A DNA stretch of 64,000 nucleotides from CAVPCZ01 sp963779225 (GTDB lineage Bacteria > Bacteroidota > Ignavibacteria > UBA10030 > UBA6906), in assembly GCA_963779225.1 (NCBI GenBank), contig CAVZWW010000001.1, positions 372,001 through 436,000 of the forward strand. Direction: 5' to 3'. The translations under genes were made by a program, and so were the position numbers. The notes under the pieces were generated by a model. It was not told the DNA's origin, made no database searches, and worked only from the letters and a program-made list of their open reading frames with translations. This document shows positions 44,083 to 52,607 of the stretch, in pieces (position 1 is the stretch's first letter; every line of letters starts with the position of its first letter).

Positions 44083-44412
44083 TCAGGTCTTTTCCACCAC
44101 GACCGCGGTGCCATAGGCGAGCACTTCGGTGACGCCGCTGAGGACTTCATTGGCATCATAGCGCATGCCGATGATGGCGTTTGCCCCCATCTCCATGGCG
44201 TGAAGCTCCATGAGCGAAAAAGCGTCCGCCCTGGTTTTCTCACACAGTTCCTGCAACAACGAGATGTTGCCGCCGAATATTGTCTGAATGCCAGCGCCGA
44301 TGGTGCCGAAAATCGAGCGGGAGCGGACGGTGATGCCCCGGACCACCCCCAGATTGCGGATGATCCGGTAGCCGTCGATCGTGAATGCCGTGGTGATCAG
44401 TGAATGTTCCAT
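44083..44412 (-). CDS. YbjQ family (UPF0145) protein
   Basis: A 109-residue protein of the YbjQ/heavy-metal-binding fold: 'IIRNLGVVRGITVRSRSIFG' at the N-terminus and 'MGANAIIGMRYD' near residue 75. It forms pentameric barrels in structures of relatives. No function is established. It lies six bases after the lipoprotein gene, in the same direction. Confidence 0.85.
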   Translation of the reverse strand: MEHSLITTAFTIDGYRIIRNLGVVRGITVRSRSIFGTIGAGIQTIFGGNISLLQELCEKTRADAFSLMELHAMEMGANAIIGMRYDANEVLSGVTEVLAYGTAVVVEKT

Positions 44413-44418
44413 GGCCCG

Positions 44419-45429
44419 TCACTTGAATTTGATGGAAGAGAGCACCTTGTCATAGGCCGCGAGATACACCTCACGCTGCGGCTTGTACCAATCCATCGTG
44501 ATCCGGTAGACTTTGTCCCCTTTCACCATGAAATAGAAGCGACGTTCGACTTCACGCGTGGGCGCATAGGTGAGGGAGAGGGCCGGCTGTCCGCCGATGG
44601 TTGCCTTGCCGGTGACCGCGCCGGGGTACTTGCCTTTATTCTGGTCGAAGGCCTTTTCCAATGTCAACCCCTTTGCGCCGAACACATGGAACAGAATCGA
44701 GCAATCCTGGCGCACACCGCGCAGTCCGAGTACCAGGTCATTTGTCCCTTTCGGCATGGAGATGAAGTTGAAATTCTCGGGGTACTGGAACGCGAAGAGC
44801 CCCGCATCGTTACCGGCGTAGGTTTCCGACGGGAGGGTCTCGTCGCGTCCCTTTTCCACAGGCCGGGGGAAGGTGAAGCTCCTGAGCACCGAATCGAAGA
44901 TCGCTTCATGTGCGGCGTAGAGATCGCCGAAGCCGGCAATGGACACATCGTACAGGACCGTATCCAGACCGACATAGATATGCTGTCCGGTCTCTTTCGC
45001 TTTGGCGCTGAAGTTGGCCGTATAGGTGACCTTGACTCCGGGTTTCCCGCCGAGTGTGACGGCACTTTCCGGCCCGAGGACGCGTCCGGAATTCTTCAGC
45101 TCCTCCAGCAATGCAGCCTTTTGCTGGTCGGGTGTCGGGGTCTTGGTGATGTCCACGGCGATCATGACTCCGTCCGGGTAGGCGCCGAGCGGATCGAGGA
45201 ACCGCTGTCCGGCTTCCAGGGAATTGAAAATGCGCGGCCGGCCTGATTCCCCACCCTGGACCCACTCCGCCGGGTGTGTAAAATGGAACCCGTACATCCC
45301 GTCACGGAACTCTTTCATCTCACCGATGGGAAGGATTGTGACCTTCTTCTCCCCGCCGCAGCCAAGGACGAAGAGGGCAACCAGTGCCACACAGACGGTT
45401 TGACCCAAGAATCGTGCTGGGGTGTTCAT
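44419..45429 (-). CDS. Lipoprotein with two PsbP/DcrB-like domains
   Basis: A 336-residue protein; ATG 45429 follows AAGGGA. Lipobox LFVLGC at about 18-23. Two related halves, residues about 45-190 ('YGFHFTHPAEWVQGG', 'GGKPGVKVTYTANF') and about 205-335 ('GLFAFQYPENFNFIS', 'GGQPALSLTYAP'), each with the PsbP/DUF1795 pattern (hydrophobic-x-F-x-x-P then GG-x-P-A/G). Probably anchored in the outer or inner membrane facing the periplasm. No specific role can be given. Confidence 0.65.
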   Translation of the reverse strand: MNTPARFLGQTVCVALVALFVLGCGGEKKVTILPIGEMKEFRDGMYGFHFTHPAEWVQGGESGRPRIFNSLEAGQRFLDPLGAYPDGVMIAVDITKTPTPDQQKAALLEELKNSGRVLGPESAVTLGGKPGVKVTYTANFSAKAKETGQHIYVGLDTVLYDVSIAGFGDLYAAHEAIFDSVLRSFTFPRPVEKGRDETLPSETYAGNDAGLFAFQYPENFNFISMPKGTNDLVLGLRGVRQDCSILFHVFGAKGLTLEKAFDQNKGKYPGAVTGKATIGGQPALSLTYAPTREVERRFYFMVKGDKVYRITMDWYKPQREVYLAAYDKVLSSIKFK

Positions 45430-45751
45430 GGCAATCCCTTTTTTTATGAGAGGTGGTGAAAAACGTGTGTATGCTCGAAGCACGATGTACAGCCCGGGAG
45501 ACCATTCAACCGCCAGGATGCCGGGATGTCCGGAAAAATCAAAGCCAATCAAACGCCGGTCCCGGATCCGGAAGCGAGAGTGGATGGAAGATAGGGAAAA
45601 GGAGGGAATTCCTCAACTACGAAGTGAGCTCTGGTGAAGATTCTGTTGAAGATTGTTCTTTTGAAGGTGTCGTACCGGCAGGGGGGATAACGGAGGGCAG
45701 CGGGTGCGGAGGGGCTTCGCCCGGAAGCGAAGCCGCCCCCGCCTCATCCCT
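45430..45751. other. 322-base gap without a gene
   Basis: It must contain the promoter of the minus-strand lipoprotein operon, but none was recognised with confidence. Near its right end, GGCTTCG (45713-45719) and CGAAGCC (45728-45734) form a hairpin within a G+C-rich stretch, 18 bases after the PDZ gene stop (minus strand); it lacks a T-run. No tRNA or conserved ORF is seen. Confidence 0.5.
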
Positions 45752-46735
45752 TCAACCGGTGACCTCCCTCAACTCCCGCCGTAGCTGATCCCGCGCCTGC
45801 TGCATTTTGAACTGGACCTCACGTCCGATATTCTTGAGTTCAAGCTTGAGTTTGTTCATCTGCTGTTCAAAGTGCCGTCGATTGAAATTGAGTCCCTCCA
45901 GGTGGAGTTCGCGGTCCGTATCCGGAATCGAGCGGAAACGGAACATTCCTTCTCTCAACCCCTGGTCCTCCAGCCCCATGGTCAATGTCTTGCGTGCGCC
46001 TTTGCGGAGTATGCCAAATGCGGCTGAGTCTCCTTCCCGGTAATCATTCAGGATCGCCCGGATATCACCGCTCTCCTCCACGTCCTCATTTCCGATTGTG
46101 AGAATCACATCGCCGGCCTTGAAACCGCTCTTCTCCGCGGGGCTGCGCTTGACGACGCGCTCCACGAGCACACCGTGGCCGCCGGGAGCATCGAAGTATT
46201 CGGCAAGTTGCGGATTGAGATCCATCAGGTCCAGACCATATCCCCCGGCGTGCCGGAAAACGCGCAGATGGACGGGGGAGACAGGTTCAAAAAGGTGCGC
46301 GAGCGATTCCCGCGACCGGGGGGGGGTGCCAATCGTTGCCGTCAACGTCGTGGATCGATCTTTGCGCACGACCGCGATGGTGGCCTTCGATCCGGGAAGA
46401 GATGTGCGGACCGCCTCGATCAGGTCGTCTGTATCTTCAACCGCCTTCCTGTTGAAAGAGGTAATGATGTCATCCTCCCTGATCCCCGCCTTCGCGGCGG
46501 GACTGTCGTCGGTGACGCCGGTGACGAGTACGCCTCGTTTCGTGGTGGTGTTCAGCTCACCGGCTTTTTCGACGGTCATGTCGGCGATCGTAACACCGAG
46601 CCAGCCCTTGCGGGCGGATTCCTTTGACTCCTGTACAGCTATCAGGGATTCCGGGTCCTTCTGGCCCAGAGTACACGAACTGCCTGCCAGGAGCAAAGGC
46701 AGGAGGACGAAAACGATCATGGAGAGCAATCGCAT
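45752..46735 (-). CDS. Exported protein with two PDZ domains
   Basis: A 327-residue protein. N-terminal signal sequence with a Cys at about residue 21 in a poor lipobox (GSSC). PDZ 1 at about 42-130 ('GWLGVTIADMT', 'GVLVTGVTDDSPAAKAGIRE', 'DDIITSFN') and PDZ 2 at about 150-240 ('GHGVLVERVVKRSPAEKSGF', 'GDVILTIGNEDV'), then a Glu/Arg/Gln-rich coiled-coil tail. No protease domain is present. In the sigma factor operon, PDZ proteins often serve in envelope-stress sensing; that role is inferred. Confidence 0.85.
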   Translation of the reverse strand: MRLLSMIVFVLLPLLLAGSSCTLGQKDPESLIAVQESKESARKGWLGVTIADMTVEKAGELNTTTKRGVLVTGVTDDSPAAKAGIREDDIITSFNRKAVEDTDDLIEAVRTSLPGSKATIAVVRKDRSTTLTATIGTPPRSRESLAHLFEPVSPVHLRVFRHAGGYGLDLMDLNPQLAEYFDAPGGHGVLVERVVKRSPAEKSGFKAGDVILTIGNEDVEESGDIRAILNDYREGDSAAFGILRKGARKTLTMGLEDQGLREGMFRFRSIPDTDRELHLEGLNFNRRHFEQQMNKLKLELKNIGREVQFKMQQARDQLRRELREVTG

Positions 46736-46823
46736 GGCAAGGGCTCCGGACTGTGAGAGAAGCTGACTGTATCAATTGGACACCGGATCACGGCGATCGG
46801 TTGACATCGCGTTCCGGAATGTC

Positions 46824-48011
46824 TTACGGGGTTTTCTCGAGCAGACGCAGGAGCGCTGCACGCGCGCCCTCGGAACCGATCGTACCCAGATAGAATACCG
46901 CCTCACCCCTGATGGCATAGTCGGGGTGTGATCGGGCGACATCGGCAAGGAATTCCGTCGCACGCTGATCACCGACGGTGGCAATAGCATAGAGCGTGGT
47001 GCCGAGGGGTCCGCGGGAGGTCCCCCGGGTTCCGGATGTGCTGGGCACGCCGTCAAACGCCCGGAACAATTGGATCAGCTGCTCCACCGAGTGCCGGCGT
47101 TCGGGTCCCGATCGTGCAATCAGCTCGATCGCGGTGCGCTGGATCTCCTCGTTGGTATCGCTGCGGGCCACCTCCAGAAAGACTTTCTGGTTTTCATGCG
47201 CGTGCGAGCCGGCAAGTATCTGGAGGGCGGACATGCGCAACGGGACCGGGTGTTTCCGGTCAAGGACGATCTCCCGGAGTGCCGGTCCGGTGCGCGCATC
47301 ATCCCCCCCCTCACGGAGAGCCTGGAGCACTTTCAACTGCAGCCGCGTTTCGGGATCGACTGTCTCCTGGGTGAAACGCAGGCGAACATGGAATTCGGGG
47401 ATTCGGGCAAGCAATGTGTCGCCCTCGCGGGAGATCTCCAAGGGCTCGCGCCCCGGCACCTCGTGCAACCGGAGCTGCCGGGCGAACTCTTCTTCCTTCC
47501 GGCGGAGTTCCTGCGGGATCCGCACACGGAATTCTCGGAGGGCTTCGGGTGCCCTGAGCTGCTGCCTGACCCGGTGAAGCTCCTCTTCCACTTCCAGGAG
47601 TTGAAGATCTGCGAAGGCGTCATCCAGATATCTGCTCTGCTGATGGTTGCGGACAAACCGCCGGTAGGCGTCCATCGCCTTCCGCCGATCGGTCTGTTTC
47701 CAGGAAAACGCCGTCCAGTACGCCGCATCATCCAGGTACGTGCTGTGTGGATGCCGGCGGATGAGTTCGGCAAACGCCTTCCGCGCGTCCTCCCACCGTT
47801 CCTCCAGTATCAGATTATACCCGTCACGGTACACGGCGAATGCAGGGTCGTCCGGATCGGCTGCGGGGATGGCGGGCTGCGCCCCGGCGGACATGGCCGG
47901 TTGGTCGGTCCGTGCCGCGATACCGGGAGGGGACACACCCAGCATGACCGCAAACCAGAGCCATATTCCCCACCCTGCGCGAATGTTACGGTTGTTCCAG
48001 TTTCGCGGCAT
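46824..48011 (-). CDS. Exported TPR/HEAT-repeat protein
   Basis: A 395-residue protein with signal sequence (about 1-34) and GAGAGGAT upstream. Residues 55-150 hold TPR-like units of the outer-membrane lipoprotein type ('WEDARKAFAELIRRHPHSTY', 'DAAYWTAFSWKQ', 'AMDAYRRFVRNH'). A coiled region follows, then HEAT-like repeats from about 225 ('LRMSALQILAGSHAHENQKV', 'RTAIELIARSG', 'AIRGEAVFYLGTIGSEGARA'). It overlaps the anti-sigma gene by 26 bp, so it is part of the sigma operon and may help sense envelope state. Confidence 0.78.
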   Translation of the reverse strand: MPRNWNNRNIRAGWGIWLWFAVMLGVSPPGIAARTDQPAMSAGAQPAIPAADPDDPAFAVYRDGYNLILEERWEDARKAFAELIRRHPHSTYLDDAAYWTAFSWKQTDRRKAMDAYRRFVRNHQQSRYLDDAFADLQLLEVEEELHRVRQQLRAPEALREFRVRIPQELRRKEEEFARQLRLHEVPGREPLEISREGDTLLARIPEFHVRLRFTQETVDPETRLQLKVLQALREGGDDARTGPALREIVLDRKHPVPLRMSALQILAGSHAHENQKVFLEVARSDTNEEIQRTAIELIARSGPERRHSVEQLIQLFRAFDGVPSTSGTRGTSRGPLGTTLYAIATVGDQRATEFLADVARSHPDYAIRGEAVFYLGTIGSEGARAALLRLLEKTP

Positions 48012-48786
48012 CGCTGATCCTCTCGTACAGTGCTTCGGTGATCCGTATTTTGAAAAGCAGGTTTTCTCGTTCTATTCCGCCGCGGATGATCTCCAGTTCC
48101 GGAATCTCGCTCTGTTCCCTGATGTTGGAGAGTTCGATCAACACCTTTTCCATGTCTTCGATAACCCGCTCCGAACCGGGGTCGATGTCCTGCTGAAGGA
48201 GGTAACGGGCTTCCCGCACAAGGGCACGCGATGCCTCGCGTTCCGGCTTCAGATTCAGCTGTGCATCCTGTGCAGCCGGCATATTGGCGATGCCAACAAG
48301 GAGGATGCGGGATTTGCGCAGGTAGTTCTGCACACGGATATCGGCGGGACGGGGGCGGATGGCTGCCGGAGCCGCCATCTGCACCGCCGCCGGAGAAGGT
48401 TCATGCCGGAACAGCTGCCACGTGGCGACTATGCTGACGGCCAGCAGAAAGACTGCTCCGAGTGCAAGCGAGGGTCGAAGGGCCGGACCGGTGATGTCTT
48501 GAATGATTGCAGCGAACCGGACAGACCACGGGATGCGAACGGAAGGCGGGGGAAGTCGATGATCCACCGCTTCAATGAGTTCCTGCCAGAACTCCGGTGG
48601 GCAGTCGGCGGCGGGATCGGGGCGCACCTCCGGGAAATGGGACAACGTCCGCCGGAGCCCGTCCAGCTCCCGGCGGCAGGAGGCGCAACCGGCAAGATGC
48701 CGTTGTACCTCGTCATGCCCGGTCGATTCGAGTCCGCTCCGGGCGAAATCGTACAGCAGAAGCCGGATTCTCCGGTGTGCCTTCAT
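47986..48786 (-). CDS. Putative anti-sigma factor (zinc-finger, membrane-anchored)
   Basis: A 266-residue protein; ATG 48786 has AGGAGG and overlaps the sigma stop as ATGA. Residues 1-45 form an anti-sigma ZAS-type domain with H24...C33xxC36 ('HDEVQRHLAGCASCRREL'). A single membrane helix lies at about 103-122 ('LALGAVFLLAVSIVATWQLF'), followed by a periplasmic part rich in helices. The layout, gene order and coupling to the sigma gene point to the regulator of the adjacent ECF sigma factor. Confidence 0.82.
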   Translation of the reverse strand: MKAHRRIRLLLYDFARSGLESTGHDEVQRHLAGCASCRRELDGLRRTLSHFPEVRPDPAADCPPEFWQELIEAVDHRLPPPSVRIPWSVRFAAIIQDITGPALRPSLALGAVFLLAVSIVATWQLFRHEPSPAAVQMAAPAAIRPRPADIRVQNYLRKSRILLVGIANMPAAQDAQLNLKPEREASRALVREARYLLQQDIDPGSERVIEDMEKVLIELSNIREQSEIPELEIIRGGIERENLLFKIRITEALYERISDAAKLEQP

Positions 48787-49337
48787 ACCGGATCCTCCTG
48801 GAGGAATGCCAGCTTTGAGCGGAGTTTCGTCAGTCCGCGGGACAAATGGGTTTTGACCGTTCCCTCCGAGCAATGGAGGATGGCACTCACCTGCTTCGTG
48901 GACATACCTTCAATATGCCTCAATGTCACCACTGCGCGCTGGAGGGTAGGGAGTTCATGCAGCGCCTGCTCGATATGGATCTGCATTTCTCTGGAGTCCC
49001 TTTCACGTTCGTGGTCGTGCCCTCGTTCCGTTGCGCCCGTTACAGGAACTTCACGCCTTGCCTTTGCGGTGGTGGAGCGGATATGGTTGAGTGAAAGGTT
49101 CATGACGATCCGGTGAAGCCAGGTGCCGAATTCCGCATCACCCCGGAACGTCGGCAGCGCCACAAATGCACGCACGAGAGCGTCCTGGACGATGTCCTGG
49201 GCACTGTCACGATCGTGAACGAAGCCATATGCGACGTTGTAGGCCTGCCTCATGTGACGCTCTACGAGACACCGGTACGCATCGCGGCTTCCTTCCTTTG
49301 CCTCCTGGAGAAGGTGCTGCTCGTCGGCAGCGGGCAT
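48783..49337 (-). CDS. RNA polymerase ECF sigma factor
   Basis: A 184-residue sigma-70 family factor with only regions 2 and 4. Region 2: 'YNVAYGFVHDRDSAQDIVQD', 'FGTWLHRIVMNLSLNHIR'. Region 4: 'LPTLQRAVVTLRHIEGMSTK', EGTVKTHLSRG. A polar linker of about 25 residues joins them. It is the first gene of a four-gene minus-strand operon with its anti-sigma factor. A GTCTAA element lies upstream, hinting at autoregulation. Subgroup is not assignable by eye. Confidence 0.93.
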   Translation of the reverse strand: MPAADEQHLLQEAKEGSRDAYRCLVERHMRQAYNVAYGFVHDRDSAQDIVQDALVRAFVALPTFRGDAEFGTWLHRIVMNLSLNHIRSTTAKARREVPVTGATERGHDHERERDSREMQIHIEQALHELPTLQRAVVTLRHIEGMSTKQVSAILHCSEGTVKTHLSRGLTKLRSKLAFLQEDPV

Positions 49338-49369
49338 GCGGGGGATTCCTGCGTAAGCTCATCTATGGG

Positions 49370-49400
49370 TTAGACAACAAGGAGAGCCGATCCGTTGACA
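49370..49400 (-). promoter_or_regulatory. Possible autoregulatory ECF promoter
   Basis: Minus strand: TGTCAAC (49400-49394), then TGTCTAA (49376-49370), with 17 bases between them. It resembles the TGAAAC-16-CGTCTAA site before the TolC operon in its GTCTAA -10, but -35 and spacing differ. It is 33 bases upstream of the sigma gene. No other promoter was recognised. Confidence 0.3.
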
Positions 49401-49490
49401 TGAATAGGCCCCCCCCGGGGGCGTGCACACCGGGACGCCTCTCTATAATGAGGACGACTGGAAGGAAGGGTTTGTTGCGCCGGGAGAGGG

Positions 49491-50183
49491 TTACTCGAAC
49501 TTGAATTCACGAACGTTGCCATAGACCGGAATAAAGAGTTCCGGCTGGCGGGAGTTGGAGGTGTTCACGAACACGCCATCCGAGAGGATGGGCGTGGTCT
49601 TTTCGGGAGTGAAATCCACGAGCAGTTCCGCTGTTTTGCCGGGCTCGACAGGTGAAGAAGGCAGGATCAGCACCAGACCGGTGAGCTGACTGTGCCATCC
49701 GGTCAGGCGCAGGGGTTCCTTCCCGTTGTTCTTCAGTGATACGGACTGGCGGGCTTTCCGGTTGATTTCCGCATCCTTGAACCAGAAATGTGCGGGGGTC
49801 ACCAGAATCTCGTCGATCACCTGGGCGGTGAATTCGATCAACACCCGCGGTTCATTGACGGCATTGGAGTTCACGGTCACGGTCTTGTGCACCGTGCCGG
49901 AGAAGTTGCGGGAGTTGAACGTTATGGCCAGCGTTCCCGTCTCACCCGGACGAATTTCCTTGTTGGAGGCGATGGTACCGGTGCAGCCGCACGACGCGTC
50001 AATGGACCCGAGCAGGAGAAGTTCAGTACCCGTGTTTTTCAGTGTCAGCGTATGTTCGATCACCGCTCCGCGATAGATGGTGCCGAGATCGAACTTCTTT
50101 TCGTCGTATCCGATTTTCGGCTGGCCTCCCGCGGTGGCGGCGATGAGAAAAAGAAATGCGGCTGAAATACTGCGTGCGATCAT
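49491..50183 (-). CDS. DUF1573 (ASH-like) secreted protein
   Basis: A 230-residue protein; ATG 50183 overlaps the stop of the upstream gene as ATGA with AGGAAGG behind. Signal peptide 1-20 (ending ATAGGQ). A DUF1573 domain follows ('FDLGTIYRGAVIEHTLTLKN', 'IDASCGCTG', 'IRPGETGTLAITFNSRNFSG'), then a second Ig/ASH-like domain ('LKNNGKEPLRLTG', 'VEPGKTAELLVDFTPEK'). The Cys-x-Cys in SCGC is a hallmark. Common in Bacteroidota; function unknown. Confidence 0.85.
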   Translation of the reverse strand: MIARSISAAFLFLIAATAGGQPKIGYDEKKFDLGTIYRGAVIEHTLTLKNTGTELLLLGSIDASCGCTGTIASNKEIRPGETGTLAITFNSRNFSGTVHKTVTVNSNAVNEPRVLIEFTAQVIDEILVTPAHFWFKDAEINRKARQSVSLKNNGKEPLRLTGWHSQLTGLVLILPSSPVEPGKTAELLVDFTPEKTTPILSDGVFVNTSNSRQPELFIPVYGNVREFKFE

Positions 50184-52165
50184 GGTGATTTTCCTTCCTG
50201 GCCGGTCTGGAACAGCGAAGTGCCGAGCGTTATGCGATAGATGCCGCCGCCGGCCGTGGCGGCCACCAATGTCCCCGAGTCGGCGTGCCAGGCGAGCGCC
50301 ACGGGAGTGGCCGGCAGGGAACGCTCGACCATGGGCTGCCAGCGTGTGCCCCCCGAAGAAGAAATGAACCCGCTCTGCCCGTTGACCATTGCCACGATGC
50401 TGCTCGGGGAAAGAGGGTCGGTGGCGATCAGGACAACGTCCCGTTCCTCCCATGGCAGGGTGTACCGGTTCCACTCCAGTCCCCCGTCGGTTGAGCGATA
50501 ACACCCGCCCGCCGTGGTCCATGCGTAGCACAGAGAAGGATCCCGGTCGTCAAGCGTGATGTGCTGCACCGTGTCCTGCCCGAAGCCGAACCGGGTTTTT
50601 TCCCAGGTGATTCCTCCGTCGCTGGTCATGAGAACGCCCTGCTGTCCGGCTGCGCCCAGGATGATCCCGGCGTTGGTCGGCCGGAAGGTGAAAGACCGTA
50701 CAAAAGGAGTAGTCCCGGCCGGACGGGCTTCACGCCAGGTTTCACCTCTGTCTGTAGAGACGAAAACCCCCTCCCGGGAGGAGGCCAGCATACGCGTGGG
50801 GAGCCAGGGGTGGCTGATGAGGAAAGCGGGGATGGCTGGCATTGACCGCGCAAAAGGCTGCCACGTTTCTCCTCCGTTGCTGCTCCTGAATGTCCCGGTC
50901 GCGGTGGAAGCATATGCTGTTTCCCGGATATGACGGTCAAACGTGATGGAGACCACGTCGCCCCCGCTCAGTCCGCGGACGGGAATCCATGCCGATGAAT
51001 CCGGCGAGAAAAACAGAAGAATAGTTCCGGTGGCAGCGACAATGCGGCGTGTATGCGGATCAACCGCCAGACAGCTCGTGGTGATACCGCCGAGACCTGT
51101 TTCACGTTCCTGCCAGGTCTTTCCCTCATCCGGAGAATGGCGGAGGCCGATCCCGGGCCCGAAGGCATACCAGTTATGCGGTGACGGATAGGCCGGTACC
51201 ACGGTGATGGGCGATGCGGGCAGCACCCGGTCGTCCATGCGCCACCGTTCTCCAAAGTCCGTCGAGATGAGGATGCCCTCATCTGTGCCCGCGATGACCG
51301 TGCGGGGATTTGTCGGGTGCAGTGAGAGTGAATACACGGAGCCGTGCGCGGTCGCCTGCCGAACGGGGCTCCAGAGGCCGGCGGCATTCTGCGAGCGATA
51401 AAGACTTCCCGCATCCGTGCCGAAGAGGACCATGCTCCCATCGTCAGGAGACAGCAGAAGGCGCGTTGCTGCCGCGCCGGTTGCAGAGTATCCTCCCGTT
51501 ATGGATCGCCACTGTCTCCCGCCGTCTTCCGAAAGAAAAATGCCGCGTGATCCGGCTGCCGCCACCAGGCGATCAGGTCTTCCCGCATCAACTGCTATTG
51601 CCCGGACATCGGCCCCTGCGAGGGTCCCGTCCGCCGAATCCGGCACCGCGTGCCATGTTGCGCCCCGATCGGTGGACCTGAAGATACCGTGCCCCCGGGA
51701 GCCGGCGAATACAAAGGCGGGCTTCCACGGGTCGATGGCAAGCGAAAGCACTCCCGGATGAGTCCCCGCGGGAGCCGCAATGCTCATATTTTTCCAGGAG
51801 CGGGCACTGTCAGGGGAGGAAAAAAGGCCTGCGTCCGTTGCGGCGTATAGAAGTGATCCCGGTTCGGGTTCTTCAACGATCTGGTTGATGGTGAACCCCG
51901 GGGCGGGGGAGGTTCGGCCCGCCCATGTGCGCCCGCCGTTGGTCGAGGAAAAGAAATCACCGTTGGTTAATCCGGCGAACAGCAAGTCGCTGTTTGTCCG
52001 GGAGGGGAGGAGGGCGCTGACGTTGCGCGCGTACGGACCGTTCAGGAATTCCCAGTGAGTCTCCGCAGCAGGACGCGGACCGCAAGAAAGGCTGAAAAGT
52101 GCGATCAGACCGGCACATGCGGACAACAGGGCCATGACGGTGATGCGGCGGGAGGATTGTCCCAT
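50180..52165 (-). CDS. Lipoprotein beta-propeller with sialidase/BNR-like repeats
   Basis: A 661-residue protein from ATG 52165 (ATG 52207 is a longer option). N-terminal signal with lipobox LFSLSC at about 24-29. At least ten Asp-box (S/T-x-D-x-G-x-T/R-W) motifs: STNGGRTWAG, SPDSARSW, STDRGATW, SEDGGRQW, STDFGERW, SPDEGKTW, SSNGGETW, STDRGETW, TSDGGITW, STDGGLEW. These mark a multi-bladed propeller. Catalytic sialidase residues were not found, so it is probably a structural or photosystem Ycf48-like exported protein. Confidence 0.82.
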   Translation of the reverse strand: MGQSSRRITVMALLSACAGLIALFSLSCGPRPAAETHWEFLNGPYARNVSALLPSRTNSDLLFAGLTNGDFFSSTNGGRTWAGRTSPAPGFTINQIVEEPEPGSLLYAATDAGLFSSPDSARSWKNMSIAAPAGTHPGVLSLAIDPWKPAFVFAGSRGHGIFRSTDRGATWHAVPDSADGTLAGADVRAIAVDAGRPDRLVAAAGSRGIFLSEDGGRQWRSITGGYSATGAAATRLLLSPDDGSMVLFGTDAGSLYRSQNAAGLWSPVRQATAHGSVYSLSLHPTNPRTVIAGTDEGILISTDFGERWRMDDRVLPASPITVVPAYPSPHNWYAFGPGIGLRHSPDEGKTWQERETGLGGITTSCLAVDPHTRRIVAATGTILLFFSPDSSAWIPVRGLSGGDVVSITFDRHIRETAYASTATGTFRSSNGGETWQPFARSMPAIPAFLISHPWLPTRMLASSREGVFVSTDRGETWREARPAGTTPFVRSFTFRPTNAGIILGAAGQQGVLMTSDGGITWEKTRFGFGQDTVQHITLDDRDPSLCYAWTTAGGCYRSTDGGLEWNRYTLPWEERDVVLIATDPLSPSSIVAMVNGQSGFISSSGGTRWQPMVERSLPATPVALAWHADSGTLVAATAGGGIYRITLGTSLFQTGQEGKSP

Positions 52166-52193
52166 CGGGATCCGGGTGTCCGTTACATGTTTG

Positions 52194-52496
52194 CTAGACA
52201 AGTGCATCCCCGATCATCAGCGTCACACGGTCGCCCGCGAATTTCAGGAGATCCCGTGCGACGGCCTTTCCTTCTTTGGATGCGAGGGCTGCGTCCATCG
52301 CCTTCCGGGTTTCAAAGCCCAACTCGACGACGAGGCTGTACTTCGCCTCGCCCAGGGGGGCCCCGTCGATACGCGTCACGGCCAGGTGGCGCAAATCCTG
52401 AACCTGTTTCAGGAGCGGGACGAGCACGGTTTCCACATGCTGCGTGAAGTCTTCCGGCGATTCCGGCTTGAGAAACAGGGCATAGAGTTTCACCAT
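52194..52496 (-). CDS. EthD-family (dimeric alpha/beta barrel) protein
   Basis: A 100-residue protein; ATG 52496 has AGGAGA about 11 bases before. The N-terminus MVKLYALF is followed by 'DFTQHVETVLVPLLKQV' and later 'ALGE'-like loop 'GAPLGEAKYSLVVELGFE', the pattern of EthD/Dabb single-domain barrels. The family is loosely linked to degradation or stress. No active-site residues are clear. A neighbour of the propeller gene, not obviously linked. Confidence 0.65.
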   Translation of the reverse strand: MVKLYALFLKPESPEDFTQHVETVLVPLLKQVQDLRHLAVTRIDGAPLGEAKYSLVVELGFETRKAMDAALASKEGKAVARDLLKFAGDRVTLMIGDALV

Positions 52497-52607
52497 AGAC
52501 GTACACATCTCCTATGCTGGAAAGTCCAGCGGAAATATAGCGACGTCACGAGGGAAAAGCAACACGACCGCCTTTTCTCTGATCGCGTTTTTTTGTACCT
52601 TGGACTC

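Noticed and set aside
52134..52607. Upstream extension of glnE
   Set aside because: The 158 extra codons overlap two minus-strand genes and have no GlnE similarity; the ATG at 52608 gives the normal length.
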